Positions 33,053 to 44,016 of a stretch of DNA of 64,000 bases are shown one piece after another. Below the pieces are notes generated by a model that had not been told where the DNA came from, did no database searches, and saw only the letters and a list, made by a program, of their open reading frames with translations. Every line of letters begins with the position of its first letter. Position 1 is the first letter of the stretch. The position numbers and the translations under genes were made by a program. The DNA lies in NCBI GenBank assembly GCA_963932465.1, contig OZ010788.1, forward strand, positions 674,892,484 to 674,956,483, in the 5' to 3' direction. Origin of the DNA: Maratus speciosus (taxonomy: Eukaryota; Arthropoda; Arachnida; Araneae; Salticidae).

Positions 33053-36000
33053 CTAGCAGGAATGACCGAGCTAAGCTCGGTCAAAATTAGCTTTCTGTTT
33101 ATCTCGATATATTTTCCCCACTGAATCATTCTTGCTGTTTTAGATGCAATTAGCTTGACCATGAAACATAGTGACCCAAAATGACCCACTTATCGAGTTT
33201 TTTCGAACATCCGACCTATCACAATGCTCTTCTTGAGCCTGAAAACGATGGAATACAAAATTTAGTGAAAATCGTTAGTCGTTTTCTAGGTAAAATAAGC
33301 TTGATCCACATTGATTCAAAAAACCACAACCGAAATTCATCGACAGATGTGAGCTATTTCAATGGTACTGTGAAACGGTATAACAAAAAAATTGCCAAAA
33401 TTATTTGAACCTTTTTGAGATGCCGTTAGCTTGACCCCGACCCATTATCACCAAAATGACCCACTAATACAATTTTTTTGAGCATGCGACCCAGCCCAAT
33501 GTTTTTATCTTGTCCAGAAACGGGTTAGTACAAAGTTTTGTCAAAATCTTTTGAGCTGTTTTTTAGATACAGTTAGCTTGATCCTGATCCATTACGACCC
33601 AAAATGACCCATTGATTGAATTTTCTTGAACATACGATCCTGTACAATGCTCTTATCATGCCCGGAAACGGTATTATACAAAATTATGTCAAAATGTTTT
33701 GAAGCGCTTTTTAAATACTACGTACTATACTTTTTAAATCTAGCTTGACCCTGATCCATTGTGATCCAAAATGACCCACTAATCAATTTTTTTGAACATG
33801 CGACCTAGCCCAATGGTCTTCTCGAGCCCGAAAACGATGGAATACAAAATTTAGTCGAAATCGTACAAGCCGTTTTTTAGATACAATTAGCTGGACCCTG
33901 ACCCATTGTGAGCCAAAATGACCCACTAATCGAATTTTCTCGAACATGTGACTTAGCCCAATTCTCTTCTCATGCCCAGAAATAGTATACGTAATATAAA
34001 ATTTGGTCAAAATGTTTTGAGCATGTTTTTAGATTCAATTAGCTTGACCCTGGCCCATTTTGACCCAAAATTACACACAAATTGAATTTTCTCGAACATG
34101 TGACTTAGCCCAATGGTCCTCTCATGACCAGAAACGGCCGTATATTAAAAAATTTCGTGAAAACTTCTTGAGCCTTTTTTTTAGATATAATTAGCTTGAC
34201 CCTGACCCATAATGACCCACTAATCTAATTTTCTCGAACACGTGACCCATCCCAATGGTCTTTTTGTGCCCGAAAATGGTTAGATACAAAATTTAATCAA
34301 AATCGATTGAGCCGTTCTCTAGATATAATTAGTTTGACCCTGATCCATTATGACCCAAAATGACACACTAATGGAATTTTCTCGAACATGAGACCCATCC
34401 CAATGATCTTTTCGTGCCCGAAAATGGTTAGATACAAAATTTAGTGAAAATCGACTGAGCCGTTCTCTAAATATAATTAGCTTGACCCTGACCAATTATG
34501 ACCCAAAATGACTCCCTAATCGAATTTTCTCGAACACGAGACCCATCCCAATGGTCTTTTCATGCCTGAAAACAGTGGGGTGCAAAATTTCGTAAAAATC
34601 GTTAGAGCCGTTATCTAGATAAACTTAGCTTGACCCACTGTGACCTAAAAATGACCCACTAATCGAATTTCCTCGAACATGTGGCTTAGCTCAATGGTCT
34701 TCTCGTAATCCAAAACTGTAGAATATAGAGTTTAGTGAAAATCATTTGAGCCGTTTTTTAGATAAAAATAGCTTGACCCACAGTGACCCAAAAATGACCC
34801 ACTAATCGAATTTTCTCGAACACGTGACCCATCCCAATGGTCTTTTCGTGCCCAAAAACAGTGGAGTGCAAAATTTCGTCAAAATCGTTAAAGAAGTTAT
34901 CTGGATAAACTTAGCTTCACCTATGTTGACCCAAAAATGACCCACTAATCGAATTTTCTCGAACATGTGACTTAGTCCAATAGTTCTCTCGTAATCCAAA
35001 ACTGTAGAATATAGAGTTTAGTGAAAATCGTTAGAGCCGTTTTTTAGATAAAATTGGCGTGACCCATCGTGACCCAAAAATGAGCAAGTAATCGAAGTTT
35101 CTCGAACATGTGACCTAGCCCAGTAGTTTCTTCATGTCGAAAAACGGTTGGATGTGAAATTTGGTCAAAATGGATTGAGCCGTTTTTTAGATATAATTAG
35201 CTTGACCTTGATCCATTACAACCCAAAATGACCCACTAATCGAATTTTCTCGAACACGTGACCTAGCCCAATGGTCTTATAATGCCCGAAAATGGTAAAA
35301 TACAAAATTCTGTCAAAATCGATTGAGCCGTTCTTTAGATATAATAAGTTTGACTCTGACCCATTATGACCCTGAATGACCCACTAATTGAATTTTCTCG
35401 AAGACGAGACCCATCCCAATGACCTTTTTGTGCCCGAAAATGGTTAGATACAAAATTTAGTCAAAATCGATTGAGCCGTTCTCTAGATATAATTAACTTG
35501 ACCCTGACCCATTATGACCCACTAACGGAATTTTCTCGAACACGAGACCCATACCAATGATCTTTTCGTGCCCGAAAACAGTAGGGTACAAAATTTCATC
35601 AAAATCGTTAAAGATGTTATCTAGATAAACTTAGCTTGACCCACGGTGTCCCAAAAATGACCCACTAAACGAATTTTCTCGAACATGTGACTTAGTGCAA
35701 TAGTTTTCTCGTAATCCAAAACTGTAGAATATAGAGTTTAGTGAAAATCGTTAGAGCCATTTTTTTAGATAAAATTGGCTTGACCCATAGTGACCCAAAA
35801 ATGACCCACTAATCGAAGTTTCTTGAACATGTGACCTAGCCCAAAAGTTTCCTCGTGTCGAAAAACGGTTGGATGTGAAATTTGGTCAAAATCGATTGAG
35901 CCGTTTTTTAGATATAATTAGCTTGACCTTGACCCATTACGACCCAAAATGACCCACTAATCGAATTTTCTCGAACACGTGACCTAGCCCAATGGTCTTA

Positions 36001-36117
36001 TCATGCCCGAAAATGGTAAAATACAAAATTTCGTCAAAATCGTTAGAGCCGTTTTTAAGATAAAATTTACATACACACACACACACACACAATTTTTGCT
36101 CGCATTATAGTATAAGA
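33053..36117 (-). mobile_element. Helitron carrying a 147-bp tandem array
   Basis: On the minus strand it begins A|TCTTATACTATAATGCGAGC and a GT run. It ends in a hairpin GACCGAGCTTAGCTCGGTC (8-bp stem, 3-base loop) 8 bases before CTAG|T. This is a complete set of Helitron ends with A/T insertion flanks. Nearly all the interior is a tandem array (see next entry). No Rep/helicase is present, so it would depend on an autonomous relative. It sits 110 bases from a UBR exon. Frames at 33181-33408, 33783-34010, 34802-34999 and 35984-36175 are by-products of the array. Confidence 0.85.
33190..36070. repeat. Tandem array, about 19 units of 147 bp, with a 722-bp higher-order repeat
   Basis: Using the word CGAATTTTCTCGAACA as marker, units start near 33195, 33467, 33618, 33783, 33928, 34083, 34226, 34373, 34519, 34666, 34807, 34950, 35092, 35239, 35388, 35529, 35671, 35814 and 35963. 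From 33467 on the average spacing is 147. Unit variants recur in order: 34807/35529, 34950/35671, 35092/35814 and 35239/35963 are alike, each pair 721-724 bases apart. That defines a five-unit higher-order repeat. Confidence 0.88.
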
Positions 36118-36119
36118 TA

Positions 36120-36178
36120 ACAAAAAAGTACCGAAAACATTTTATGCTTAATTTGAGCATGAAATTTTTACACATTTC
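36120..36178. repeat. Inverted flank of the Helitron/MITE complex, next to a UBR exon
   Basis: GTACCGAAAACATTTTATGC and TTAATTTGAGCATGAAATTT are the reverse complement of 32881-32940 with few mismatches. This inverted pair encloses MITE copy b and the Helitron, and ends about 50 bases from the donor of the second coding exon. Confidence 0.8.
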
Positions 36179-36226
36179 AAAAGTACAAATATACTATCAT
36201 TAAGAAATCACATTTATAAAACAAAC

Positions 36227-36350
36227 CTGGGCTTTATTTTTGTGATGATTATCACAGTAGCTGTTCGTTTTCCAAGCTTCTTCATCACCACAGTCACAAT
36301 AACCACCACCTCCACTGGCACCCATTTTATAACGGTGAAATCGATGTGCA
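36227..36350 (-). CDS. UBR1/UBR2: UBR1/UBR2-type E3 ligase, second coding exon (UBR box C-terminal half)
   Basis: This 124-base exon completes the UBR zinc box. Acceptor TTGACAG at 36351-36357, donor CCCAG|GTTTGT at 36227/36226. Joined to the previous exon it encodes residues 137-178. These include AHRFHRYKM, the conserved substrate-pocket segment of UBR boxes, a glycine run, and [11 protein letters not shown], whose CDCGD supplies zinc ligands and acidic residues that in this family bind the N-terminal amino group of the substrate. A later C169/H172 completes zinc binding. Exon phase is 2 in and 0 out. The exon is too short and lacks a start, so it is easily missed by ORF calling. It lies about 50 bases from one end of a long inverted repeat (36120-36178), so transposon DNA sits right against its donor. 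Confidence 0.95.
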
Positions 36351-36476
36351 CTGTCAACGAACAGAACAATTAGCAACTTTCATTAACAGGAAAAAGTCAA
36401 AACTAAAGACATGTTTCGGTTTGACATAAAAGAAAATCATATGTAACTGATATCATGGAAAAAAAATTCTTAAATA

Positions 36477-36507
36477 CAGTAAACTGTCTAATAATTGATC
36501 GAAATTT

Positions 36508-36538
<31 letters not shown>

Positions 36539-36649
36539 GTCATAGACAGTATTCAACATTAGACAGAGTTTACTATATTTAAAATTGTTTTTGTGGGGCT
36601 TTAAAAACTTTCTGTGTTAGAGAGATTTCATCTTAGAACGAATTTACTG
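36477..36649. mobile_element. Short pogo-like MITE
   Basis: Ends CAGTAAACTGTCTAATAATT and AACGAATTTACTG with TA on both sides, around a run of over 25 T (36509-36538). The ends match only partly. Confidence 0.5.
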
Positions 36650-36651
36650 TA

Positions 36652-37517
36652 AATCATAAAAATTAATGAAACATGATATCTTAACTTTGCCCCCAAGGAG
36701 CACTTTTCTAACTTTTGTCGACACCCCTCATGTAACATATCATTTGAAAGCCCTTTGAGCACTCTTTCATAGAGGAATGTTTATATACAACATATTGCAC
36801 TCCCTGGCGGTAGAACCAAAAGGATTTTACAGCATGTGCACAGAACGCCTACTATACGGTGCAGCAGGCGCACATGTCGGCGTTTCTTTCTCAAAGTAGT
36901 TTGTTTAGAGAAGAGTACACCCCCTAATAGTGGAAACTGGAACTAATAATCATTAGACTTAATAAACAAGCTTTATTTCTAAGCTATGTTATAATACACA
37001 TTACTTTTAAGTGACTAAACTAAAAAGTTAGCATATTTTTAGACTTTTTTTTTTTTTATGTCTAAGCCAACCTTATCTCGATTTTTCCCTAGATTTCCAT
37101 ATTAGACTCAAGATAGTGGATTTGATTGTATTATAGGACATTTAAATATATCCTGTTAAATATTTTATTTTTAAGCATACAGGTGTTTATTCAAAACAGA
37201 AATCTGATTTAAAAAAAGAAACTAACTTTTTTCTTTTAAACATCCAATCTCTTGTGCTATTTTGATTATAAGAGCCCACACCAATAATAGATTTTCTCTA
37301 CATTGGACTGCAGATTTTTTTTTTTTTTGGGGGGGGGGCAGTGAAAACTAGTTAACTTTTTTTATTTTTATTTTTTTTGCCCAATGTTATTCACAATTAG
37401 AAACAAAGTCGTCTTCAAGAAAACTTTTTAAACTTAACTTTTAACTTTTTTTAATATAAATATTAGTATCAAAAGTTGTTAAAGAATCTTTTTATATTCA
37501 AATACTTCTTGCTATTT
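36652..37517. other. AT-rich intron
   Basis: No gene is seen. Poly-T at 37047-37060 and a G run at 37331-37338. Confidence 0.5.
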
Positions 37518-38343
37518 CAGGGTTCTTACTCTATTTGAATAACAAAATTCCCTGAATTTTCCAGGCCATATTTTCTACAATTCTCTGACCAAAATTCATG
37601 ACATGTTTAGAAATATGAATTACAATTCAAGATCTTATTGATTAAACTTACATCTGAAAATTAAAATAACATATAAAATTGAAACTAAAAATCTATATCA
37701 TTTGACATTTACAATATATATATATATATAAAGCAAAACTAAAATACAGCTCAGATGGATTCAAAGTAACTTTTTATTTACATAACTGAATTTACACATA
37801 TTAAACATTTAACTTTTTTTAGACTTCTATCATGTCATTTATTTGTGTTGTTTCAGAAGCAGTTTGTTGTGTAAAAGTTTCAATTTTTTGTCTTTTAACA
37901 TTTTAACTTCAACTACAGCTTTATTTTATCTGTTTTTTTTTTTTTTTTTTTTTTTTTGGTCTTGGTTTATAATTTCCATTCTTTTTCTTATATAATTATT
38001 CATGATATCACATCCTAGCCACCTTAACAAGACTGAACATTTCTTTCGCTTAAGTGTTGACTATTTGGCGACAAATTTGTATAGCTAAAACATCTTTATT
38101 TTTAACATAAAGTATTTTTAACACATGTGTGAATACAGCAAAAATTCTCCTTTTAAGGGAAAAATCGGAACTTTTTTGCAGACGCACTGAGAACTCAGGA
38201 GAATGTTGACACATGATAGTGCATTAAAAAAAAATACTCTGACTTTTCCAGGTTTTAGAAAAAGATTTTAATTTTCCCTGACTTTTTCAGCACTTGTCAT
38301 TTTCCCTGACAACTCCCTGTTTTCCAGTCGCGTAGGAGCCCTG
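37518..38343. mobile_element. hAT-like non-autonomous element (CAGGGTTCTTAC family)
   Basis: Ends CAGGGTTCTTACTC and CGTAGGAGCCCTG, with subterminal TTCCCTGA repeats at both ends (ATTCCCTGAATTTTCC, TTTTCCCTGACTTTTT). The 8-bp flanks do not match clearly. A relative lies at 43362-43962. Confidence 0.65.
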
Positions 38344-38996
38344 GATTTTCTTTATTGAGTATTAATTCCAAGTCAATACTTTTGGACATTAGATTCAGCA
38401 ACAGAAAAAATAGATTGGTATTATTGAAAGTTAAAAGGCTTAACTAGCATCAAATTTTTTAATGTCCTCTTACTAGACTTCATATCTTGAGTCTCTTCTT
38501 TGAATTCTTAAAGGATAATCTTCCCAATCGAGAAAATTTTCTTTTATAGCTTGACTAAAATGTTAAAGATCATCTTATGTTATTAACTGCTGTAAATGGT
38601 CTGCATTCTTTGAATACCTAACTATTTTATCTTTGCTAAATTTTCATGTTTTAAGTTCTCTTTAGAGCACCAGATATGTTCATCAACACATACTAATTTT
38701 CATACTACATGCATATAAATATGACCTAGACCCAGTAAGTCTCATGTTGACTGCTGAAATAAAAGTGTTAAAAGTAGAAATTATCTATATCCAATAACAT
38801 GAAACACTTAAATTACAAAAAAAAAGTATTAGAAATGTATTAAAAAATTTCCAAGACGACTTTTTTTATTTTTATTTATTTATTTATTTTTATTTATTTT
38901 TATTTATTTATTTATTTTTTTTTTTTTTTTTGCCGAAAAAAACAGTTGGTTAAAGCATTTGGTTTAAACTGTGCCAGCCCTGCGTGTAACTACACC
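38344..38996. other. AT-rich intron with a TTTA microsatellite
   Basis: No gene is seen. A TTTA/TTTTTA microsatellite and poly-T lie at 38865-38931. Confidence 0.5.
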
Positions 38997-39345
38997 AGAG
39001 TTTCCCCTAGGTTTAAAGAGGTGCATAGTGCTGCCAGTGAGAAAAGAGCATTTTTTTTATATTAAAAGCACATTTTTTTAATTTTTAAATTTGTTCTTTT
39101 GACTTTTAAAATCACTTTTAATATTTAAAACTTAGATATCTCTTTTCAAGACAACATTGAGTCAGTTTTTACTATGCAAGCAATTTTTTTAACGCAAAAA
39201 AAAGGGGGGCACTTTTTTTTAAGAGAAAGGAAAGAAAAGTGCTAATTTTTTGGATGAGGGGCAAGATGCTAATTTTTTGAATGAGGAACAAGAAGGGTGC
39301 TATTTTGTAAACCAAGGGGCAGGCAGGGTGCAGCACCCTCTGCTT
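38997..39345. repeat. Partial copy of the CAGAGTTTCC family
   Basis: It begins CAGAGTTTCCCCTAGG and ends with GGCAGGGTGCAGCACCCTC, the reverse complement of the left part of the copies at 15264 and 61859. The second terminus is missing. Confidence 0.6.
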
Positions 39346-39536
39346 AGTTCAATGTTATATAAACTTTGACTTTCATCTTAAATTTCTGCTTCAGTCAATC
39401 TGAGTAAAAACGAGTTAATCTCAATCATATTTATTAAAATCAATAATTTTCAGTTATTCTGTTGTATATCAGCTGTTCGCGAATAGCCAGCTTATCAGGA
39501 TGGGACGTTCCCATCACTTCAGAAGCTGCCGGTGTA

Positions 39537-39965
39537 TAATGGAACTACGAAAAATCAAGATAATTACACAAAAATCGCTATTATAGTGCCCCCTTTCGGC
39601 AGAATATTTCCTAATTCAGGGAGAACCTAAAAATTTGGTTCAATTCTATGCATAACTTCATACACTTTTCGATAGTACAATATTGAAAATGGCACAAAAA
39701 TCTATTACAGCGCCCCCTTGTGGTGAAGTTTTTTCAAATGCAGGGAGGACCTTCTTGCCTTGGCCAAAAACATACACAAAAAATTTGGTTCAATTCTATG
39801 CATAACTTCATACACTTTTCGATGATACAATATTCAAAATCGCACAAAAATCGCTATTACAGCATCCCCTTCTGGCAGATTTTTTCAAAATTAAGAAAGG
39901 ACCTGCATGCCTTTTGGTTCAATTCTATGCATAACTTCATACACTTTTCGATGGTACAATGGCGA
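39537..39965. repeat. Tandem repeat, about three units of roughly 130 bp
   Basis: The words TTGGTTCAATTCTATGCATA and ACTTCATACACTTTTCGAT recur at about 39636, 39783 and 39915, separated by ACAAAAATCGCTATTA and GCGCCCCCTT variants. The frame at 39720-40007 is a by-product. The array ends near ACAATGGCGACAGACAGGCA, which might be the tail of a retrotransposon; unproven. Confidence 0.75.
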
Positions 39966-40740
39966 CAGACAGGCATTTTCTATAAACATGTTTTTTGGGA
40001 TCTCTAACCACTAAAACGTGTAAATTCCGTCGAAAACTGGAAGTAAAAAAAAAATTTTATTACAATACTTTCTTCTATTGAAGATAGAACAAAGTAAAAA
40101 TGATATGCTGGTTAAATTGAAATGAATAACTTTTAATGGATTTTGTGTATTTTGGATAAAATTTCTTTTCTTCAGATATCGATGATTGAAAAGCTGTCAG
40201 GTATGAGATCGTGCTAAAAAACTGATGTAATTATTAATTTAGCATATAATCAAATTTTTATAGTTCTAATTAAACTTTCTTAAGGTTATCTATAAGAAAA
40301 AGGCATTTAGTGTATCTTACAAAGACGCAACTTATATTCTTATTTAGGTAAAGTATAACAGTTTCTTCAATTTCTTCCACTTGAACGAACCTATTTTTCC
40401 GTCCGTTTTTTTCCACTTCGGAAGAAACTTGCCAACCCTGCCTATTTGATATTATCTACTTAATAAACGTATTCTAAATTACTGTTTTATATTATTTTAG
40501 TTTGCTTTTATCTATCATTTTTAATAATGTTATGTATTATATTTATTAAATATACATTAAATTACTGTTTTGAACACAATAGGTAAAATGGCAGTGTGAT
40601 CGTTTGTTTACGCTTTACATTCACCAAGGTTTTTTTCACTATTTCCATTCACAATGTTATTTTATTTTCAACCTTATGAGGTCAGAAACTAAATTAATGA
40701 AAACAAAAGGATATTCTTTCATTATTTAACTATTAATTAA
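39966..40740. other. AT-rich intron
   Basis: No gene or clear mobile element end is seen. Confidence 0.5.
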
Positions 40741-41037
40741 TGAAAAAATGATAAAGGCATGATTTTTGAAATGTAAATGAAAGAATTTCTAAATATTAAA
40801 AATTAATATTTAAAATTTGTAATTAAAAGCATTGAAATTTTCATCAGGTATACTTATTGCACTAAAATATGGGGTATTTCATGCATGTCTGCGTTTCCTT
40901 TTTTGATACTTACTAAACAGTCAAGTGACTTTAGCATGTATCAAGAAACACATTCTAATTTTTAAAAAAATTTAACGATGTTTCAAGGCACTGTTGGGGC
41001 ATAAAGCGTTAAGTATCATCATAAAATTACCTATTTG
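40741..41037. repeat. Tandem duplication of exon-intron border, copy 1
   Basis: 297 bases that repeat the intron side of the first coding exon, including the donor: TTACCTATTTG at 41028-41038 equals 42751-42761. Copy 2 begins at 41038 and is split by two transposons. On the minus strand copy 1 therefore has an extra donor-like AAATAG|GTAATT inside the intron, with six or seven exon bases but no further exon. Confidence 0.85.
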
Positions 41038-41186
41038 TGAAAAAATGATAAAAGCATGATTTTTGAAATGTAAATGAAAGAATTTCTAAATACTAAAAAT
41101 AATATTTAAATTGCTAATTAAAAGCACTGAAATTTTCATCAGGTATACTTACTGCACTAAAATACGGGGTATTTCATGCATGTCTG

Positions 41187-42156
41187 TCAGGGTTTGTAAA
41201 TATCATGATATTTTCGAAAATATCAAAAATATCTGATATTTTCGATATATATCCGATAGTTTCAAAATACTTACTGCTGATAATAAAAATTTTCAAGCAT
41301 AATATAAATTAAAAACTAAAACATATTGCACTTAATATGATAACTTAATTAAATAATGTTCTAAAAATACATTTCTCTTTTCATTTTTTTTTTTTTTTTT
41401 AATTTAGAACAAAATTGAAGATCAACTAATTGAAATCAGATACAGTTTGCTTTATACACTTATATATACCATAGGATTTGTATAAAGAAAGTTTTATATT
41501 TTATAAAACAATATAATAAATACAAAACAGTTTTAACATAAATGTAAGCTTTTCGTACTTTTTATCCCCTAACATGTTGTACAGTTTAGATTCAAGTAAA
41601 CCAAAATCAGAAAAGATTCTTTTCTAATAATTCTGTATATAAATGATTATCTAAATTACATTTCATCTTTCAACGGCTGTTCTGAATTGTCTCACATAAT
41701 TATTATTTCTACATTTAAAAGTAAAAGTTTCAAACGTAAAGCTTTAATACAAACATATAATAAACATTTAATATAATAAAGCTTTAATCATAAAATATTT
41801 GCTTTCTTCTTTTGCTAAAATAGTCACTGCCAGAGACAAAAATTCTTTATCTACAGAATGAATGACACAGTCAGTAACAGGTGAAAATTTCATTTACACT
41901 TGCTTTGCCCGAAGAAAATATCAAAATTATCTTGCACAGTGATATTTTGAAAGTAAATATCAAATTTACAAAATATCAAACATCTTGATATTTTGAAAAT
42001 AAATATCAAATTTACAAAATATCAAACATCTTGATATTTTGAAAATAAATATCAAGAATTTGAAAATATCGAAAACATAAAAAATCTTGATATTTTAAAA
42101 ATAAATATCAGATATATATCAAAATATATATCATGATATGTATCAATAAACCCTGA
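41187..42156. mobile_element. TCAGGGTTTGTAAATATC-family DNA element, 970 bp
   Basis: Ends TCAGGGTTTGTAAATATCAT and ATGTATCAATAAACCCTGA are inverted. The flanking duplication is GTCTG (41182-41186 and 42157-42161), confirmed by the uninterrupted sequence in copy 1 of the surrounding duplication. Both ends are rich in ATATCATGATAT-like and AAATATCAAATTTAC words. No transposase frame is present. Superfamily is unclear: TIRs resemble hAT, but the duplication is five bases. Confidence 0.82.
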
Positions 42157-42181
42157 GTCTGTGTTTCCTTTTTTGATATTA

Positions 42182-42623
42182 CCAGGTGTCCCAAAAATGA
42201 CTGATGGATTTTAAAATTTAATAACTTGCAAACGGTGAGAGATATTTAAAAAATTCTTGCAGGAGTGATATGTATGATGTCATAAGTTTTTTTACAGTGA
42301 TTCTTGATTTTAGTTCGATAGATGCCGCTGAGAGCAATAGGTGCTCAGTCCAGACCCGATTTTTGGTACTTCGGGATCCATTCAATGCATTTTAATCTCC
42401 TTTTTTCCCATGGAAGGAGAGAGAGGCTGAAAAATTGAGCCTGGATTGAGCAGCTATTGCTTGCAGCTCCATCTATCGATGCTATTTGTAACTAAAACTG
42501 AGAATCACAGCATAAAAACTCCCGACATTTTACATAACACTCCTGCAAGAATTTGTTTAAAATCTGTCACCGTTTGCAAGTTATTAAATTTTAAAATCCA
42601 TCAGTCATTTTTGGGAAACCCGG
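42182..42623. mobile_element. Tc1/mariner-type palindromic MITE, 442 bp
   Basis: Ends CCAGGTGTCCCAAAAATGAC and GTCATTTTTGGGAAACCCGG are part of inverted arms that extend, with mismatches, over about 200 bases (GATGGATTTTAAAATTTAAT, ACTTGCAAACGGTGA). TA is duplicated at 42180-42181 and 42624-42625. Copy 1 of the surrounding duplication shows the empty site. It lies 130 bases from the donor of the start-codon exon. Confidence 0.85.
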
Positions 42624-42754
42624 TACTTACTAAACAGTCAAGTGACTGTTTAGCAAGTATCAAGAAACACATTCTAATAAAAAAAAAAAAATTTAACGAT
42701 ATTTCAAAGCATTGTTGGGGCACAAATCGTTAAGTATCATCATAAAATCATTAC

Positions 42755-43183
42755 CTATTTGTAAAACAATCTACACACAGCACACATGTAGGATCAAGTC
42801 CACAATCCCTGCACGAATAGGTTGGTTCCCCAGACTTGAACACTCTGCCGCACAGGGAGGGCGTGGCATTGAGAGTCTTTAAATGTTCAAACATTTGAGC
42901 TGTGTCTTTTGTGCCGCAGATGAATTCTTCCAAGGGAGCAAATAACACACGGTTAGCGTCCTCTTCGTCATACTTAATGGTCGCATTCTCGGGTTCAGAT
43001 TTTGGGCAGAAGATAACAGGAACATTTTTAGCCCAATATTGTCTAAAGTCAGCACTAGATAAAGTTTTGCATAGAAATTTTTTATTCCAGTCATGTATCT
43101 TCACATCGATGCTGCTGTCAAATGACCCGACTGGAGGTATAAGAACTGGGTCCAATCCAGCCATTTTATTATATTCTTAAAAC
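42755..43183 (-). CDS. UBR1/UBR2: UBR1/UBR2-type N-recognin E3 ligase, start-codon exon
   Basis: This exon encodes the N-terminus of a UBR-box E3 ubiquitin ligase, the family that recognises destabilising N-terminal residues and marks such proteins for the proteasome. Translation starts at the ATG at 43162-43164. The coding part is 410 bases (136 codons plus AG). Residues 105-134 are the first half of a UBR zinc box: LCGRVF, CRDC and CVLCVDCF supply the cysteine ligands. The donor reads AATAG|GTAATG at 42755/42754. Upstream of the ATG, a pyrimidine run ends in TTGCACAG at 43184, so this is probably exon 2 and 43165-43183 is 5' untranslated sequence. The exon joins the next one in phase 2, recreating a serine codon (S137). 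UBR1 and UBR2 cannot be told apart from this much; many arthropods are expected to have one such gene. Identification is strong because the zinc box continues correctly across the splice. Confidence 0.95.
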
Positions 43184-43361
43184 CTGTGCAAAAAAAAAAA
43201 TTCTATGAGTTAGACTTTAAGAGATATGTGCTTTTATCATACAAAAATAAACAAAGGTTTGGTAAAATAAGTATTAAATAAATGGCAGAATTCTAAAGGG
43301 CAAAACATGGGAAATTTCATTAGTGGCCAGCAGTACCAGTTTTAAAAGTAGCCACTTTTTT
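43184..43361. other. Presumed intron upstream of the start-codon exon
   Basis: It begins on the minus strand with the T-rich tract of the acceptor. No upstream exon or promoter element can be identified here. Confidence 0.5.
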
Positions 43362-43962
43362 CAGGGTAAAATTCCCTGACTTTTCTCAATAAAAATTCGG
43401 CTTAGATATTGTTCTAAAATCCTTCACAATAGACGACAACTTTAATCTAGATAAATGCAAAAAAAAGGTATTTGCTGTATGAATTTCTGAGTTTTAATTA
43501 TTTTCATATTATGCTATTGTTATATAGTTCGCATAAATTGGTATTACTTAGTTATCCTGATGACCATAAATCTATCGCCAAACTATAACATTAAATGCCA
43601 ATAATGGTTGATCATAAATGTCACATTCACTTGACTTTGTCTTTAAGCAAGATACACGTGTTTACGTAATCAAGTGATTTTTATTTCGACATTTTATTTG
43701 TATCTTTATTAATGTTATACTAATTTATTTGTTCTTTTGTTATTTAAAATAAAAATTATGTAAATTTGTATAATTTTGTGAGATTTTTAGCAATTTATAT
43801 AATTTGGCAAAATTGGCTGACAGGATAACTAAGTAGTACCCATAAATTTTATATAAAAATTTTAGGATGAATAATTCATTCAAAATTCCTTCATTTACAA
43901 TGATAATTGAGATTCTGATGGAAAGTAGTACATAAAAAATTCCCTGACACGTAGGAACCCTG
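43362..43962. mobile_element. hAT-like element (CAGGGTTCTTAC family) containing a GGTACT MITE
   Basis: Ends CAGGGTAAAATTCCCTGAC and TTCCCTGACACGTAGGAACCCTG-like sequence mirror the element at 37518-38343. Inside, 43539-43839 has ends GGTATTACTTAGTTATCCTG and CAGGATAACTAAGTAGTACC, a member of the MITE family at 20980-21203. Confidence 0.65.
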
Positions 43963-44016
43963 TTTTTGTTTAACAATACTACTAAACAATAAATTTTGTT
44001 GAAATTTCTATTAGTA

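Larger units (their letters stand above)
41038..42761. repeat. Tandem duplication of exon-intron border, copy 2 (interrupted)
   Basis: Segments 41038-41186, 42162-42179 and 42626-42761 together match copy 1 (40741-41037). The interruptions are the elements at 41187-42156 and 42182-42623. This copy contains the real donor of the start-codon exon. Confidence 0.85.

Noticed and set aside
33181..36175. Open frames within the Helitron array
   Set aside because: They recur with the 147-bp unit and are repeat by-products.
42879..43180. Frames overlapping the UBR start exon on both strands
   Set aside because: They are out-of-frame or antisense shadows of the exon with clear UBR-box motifs.
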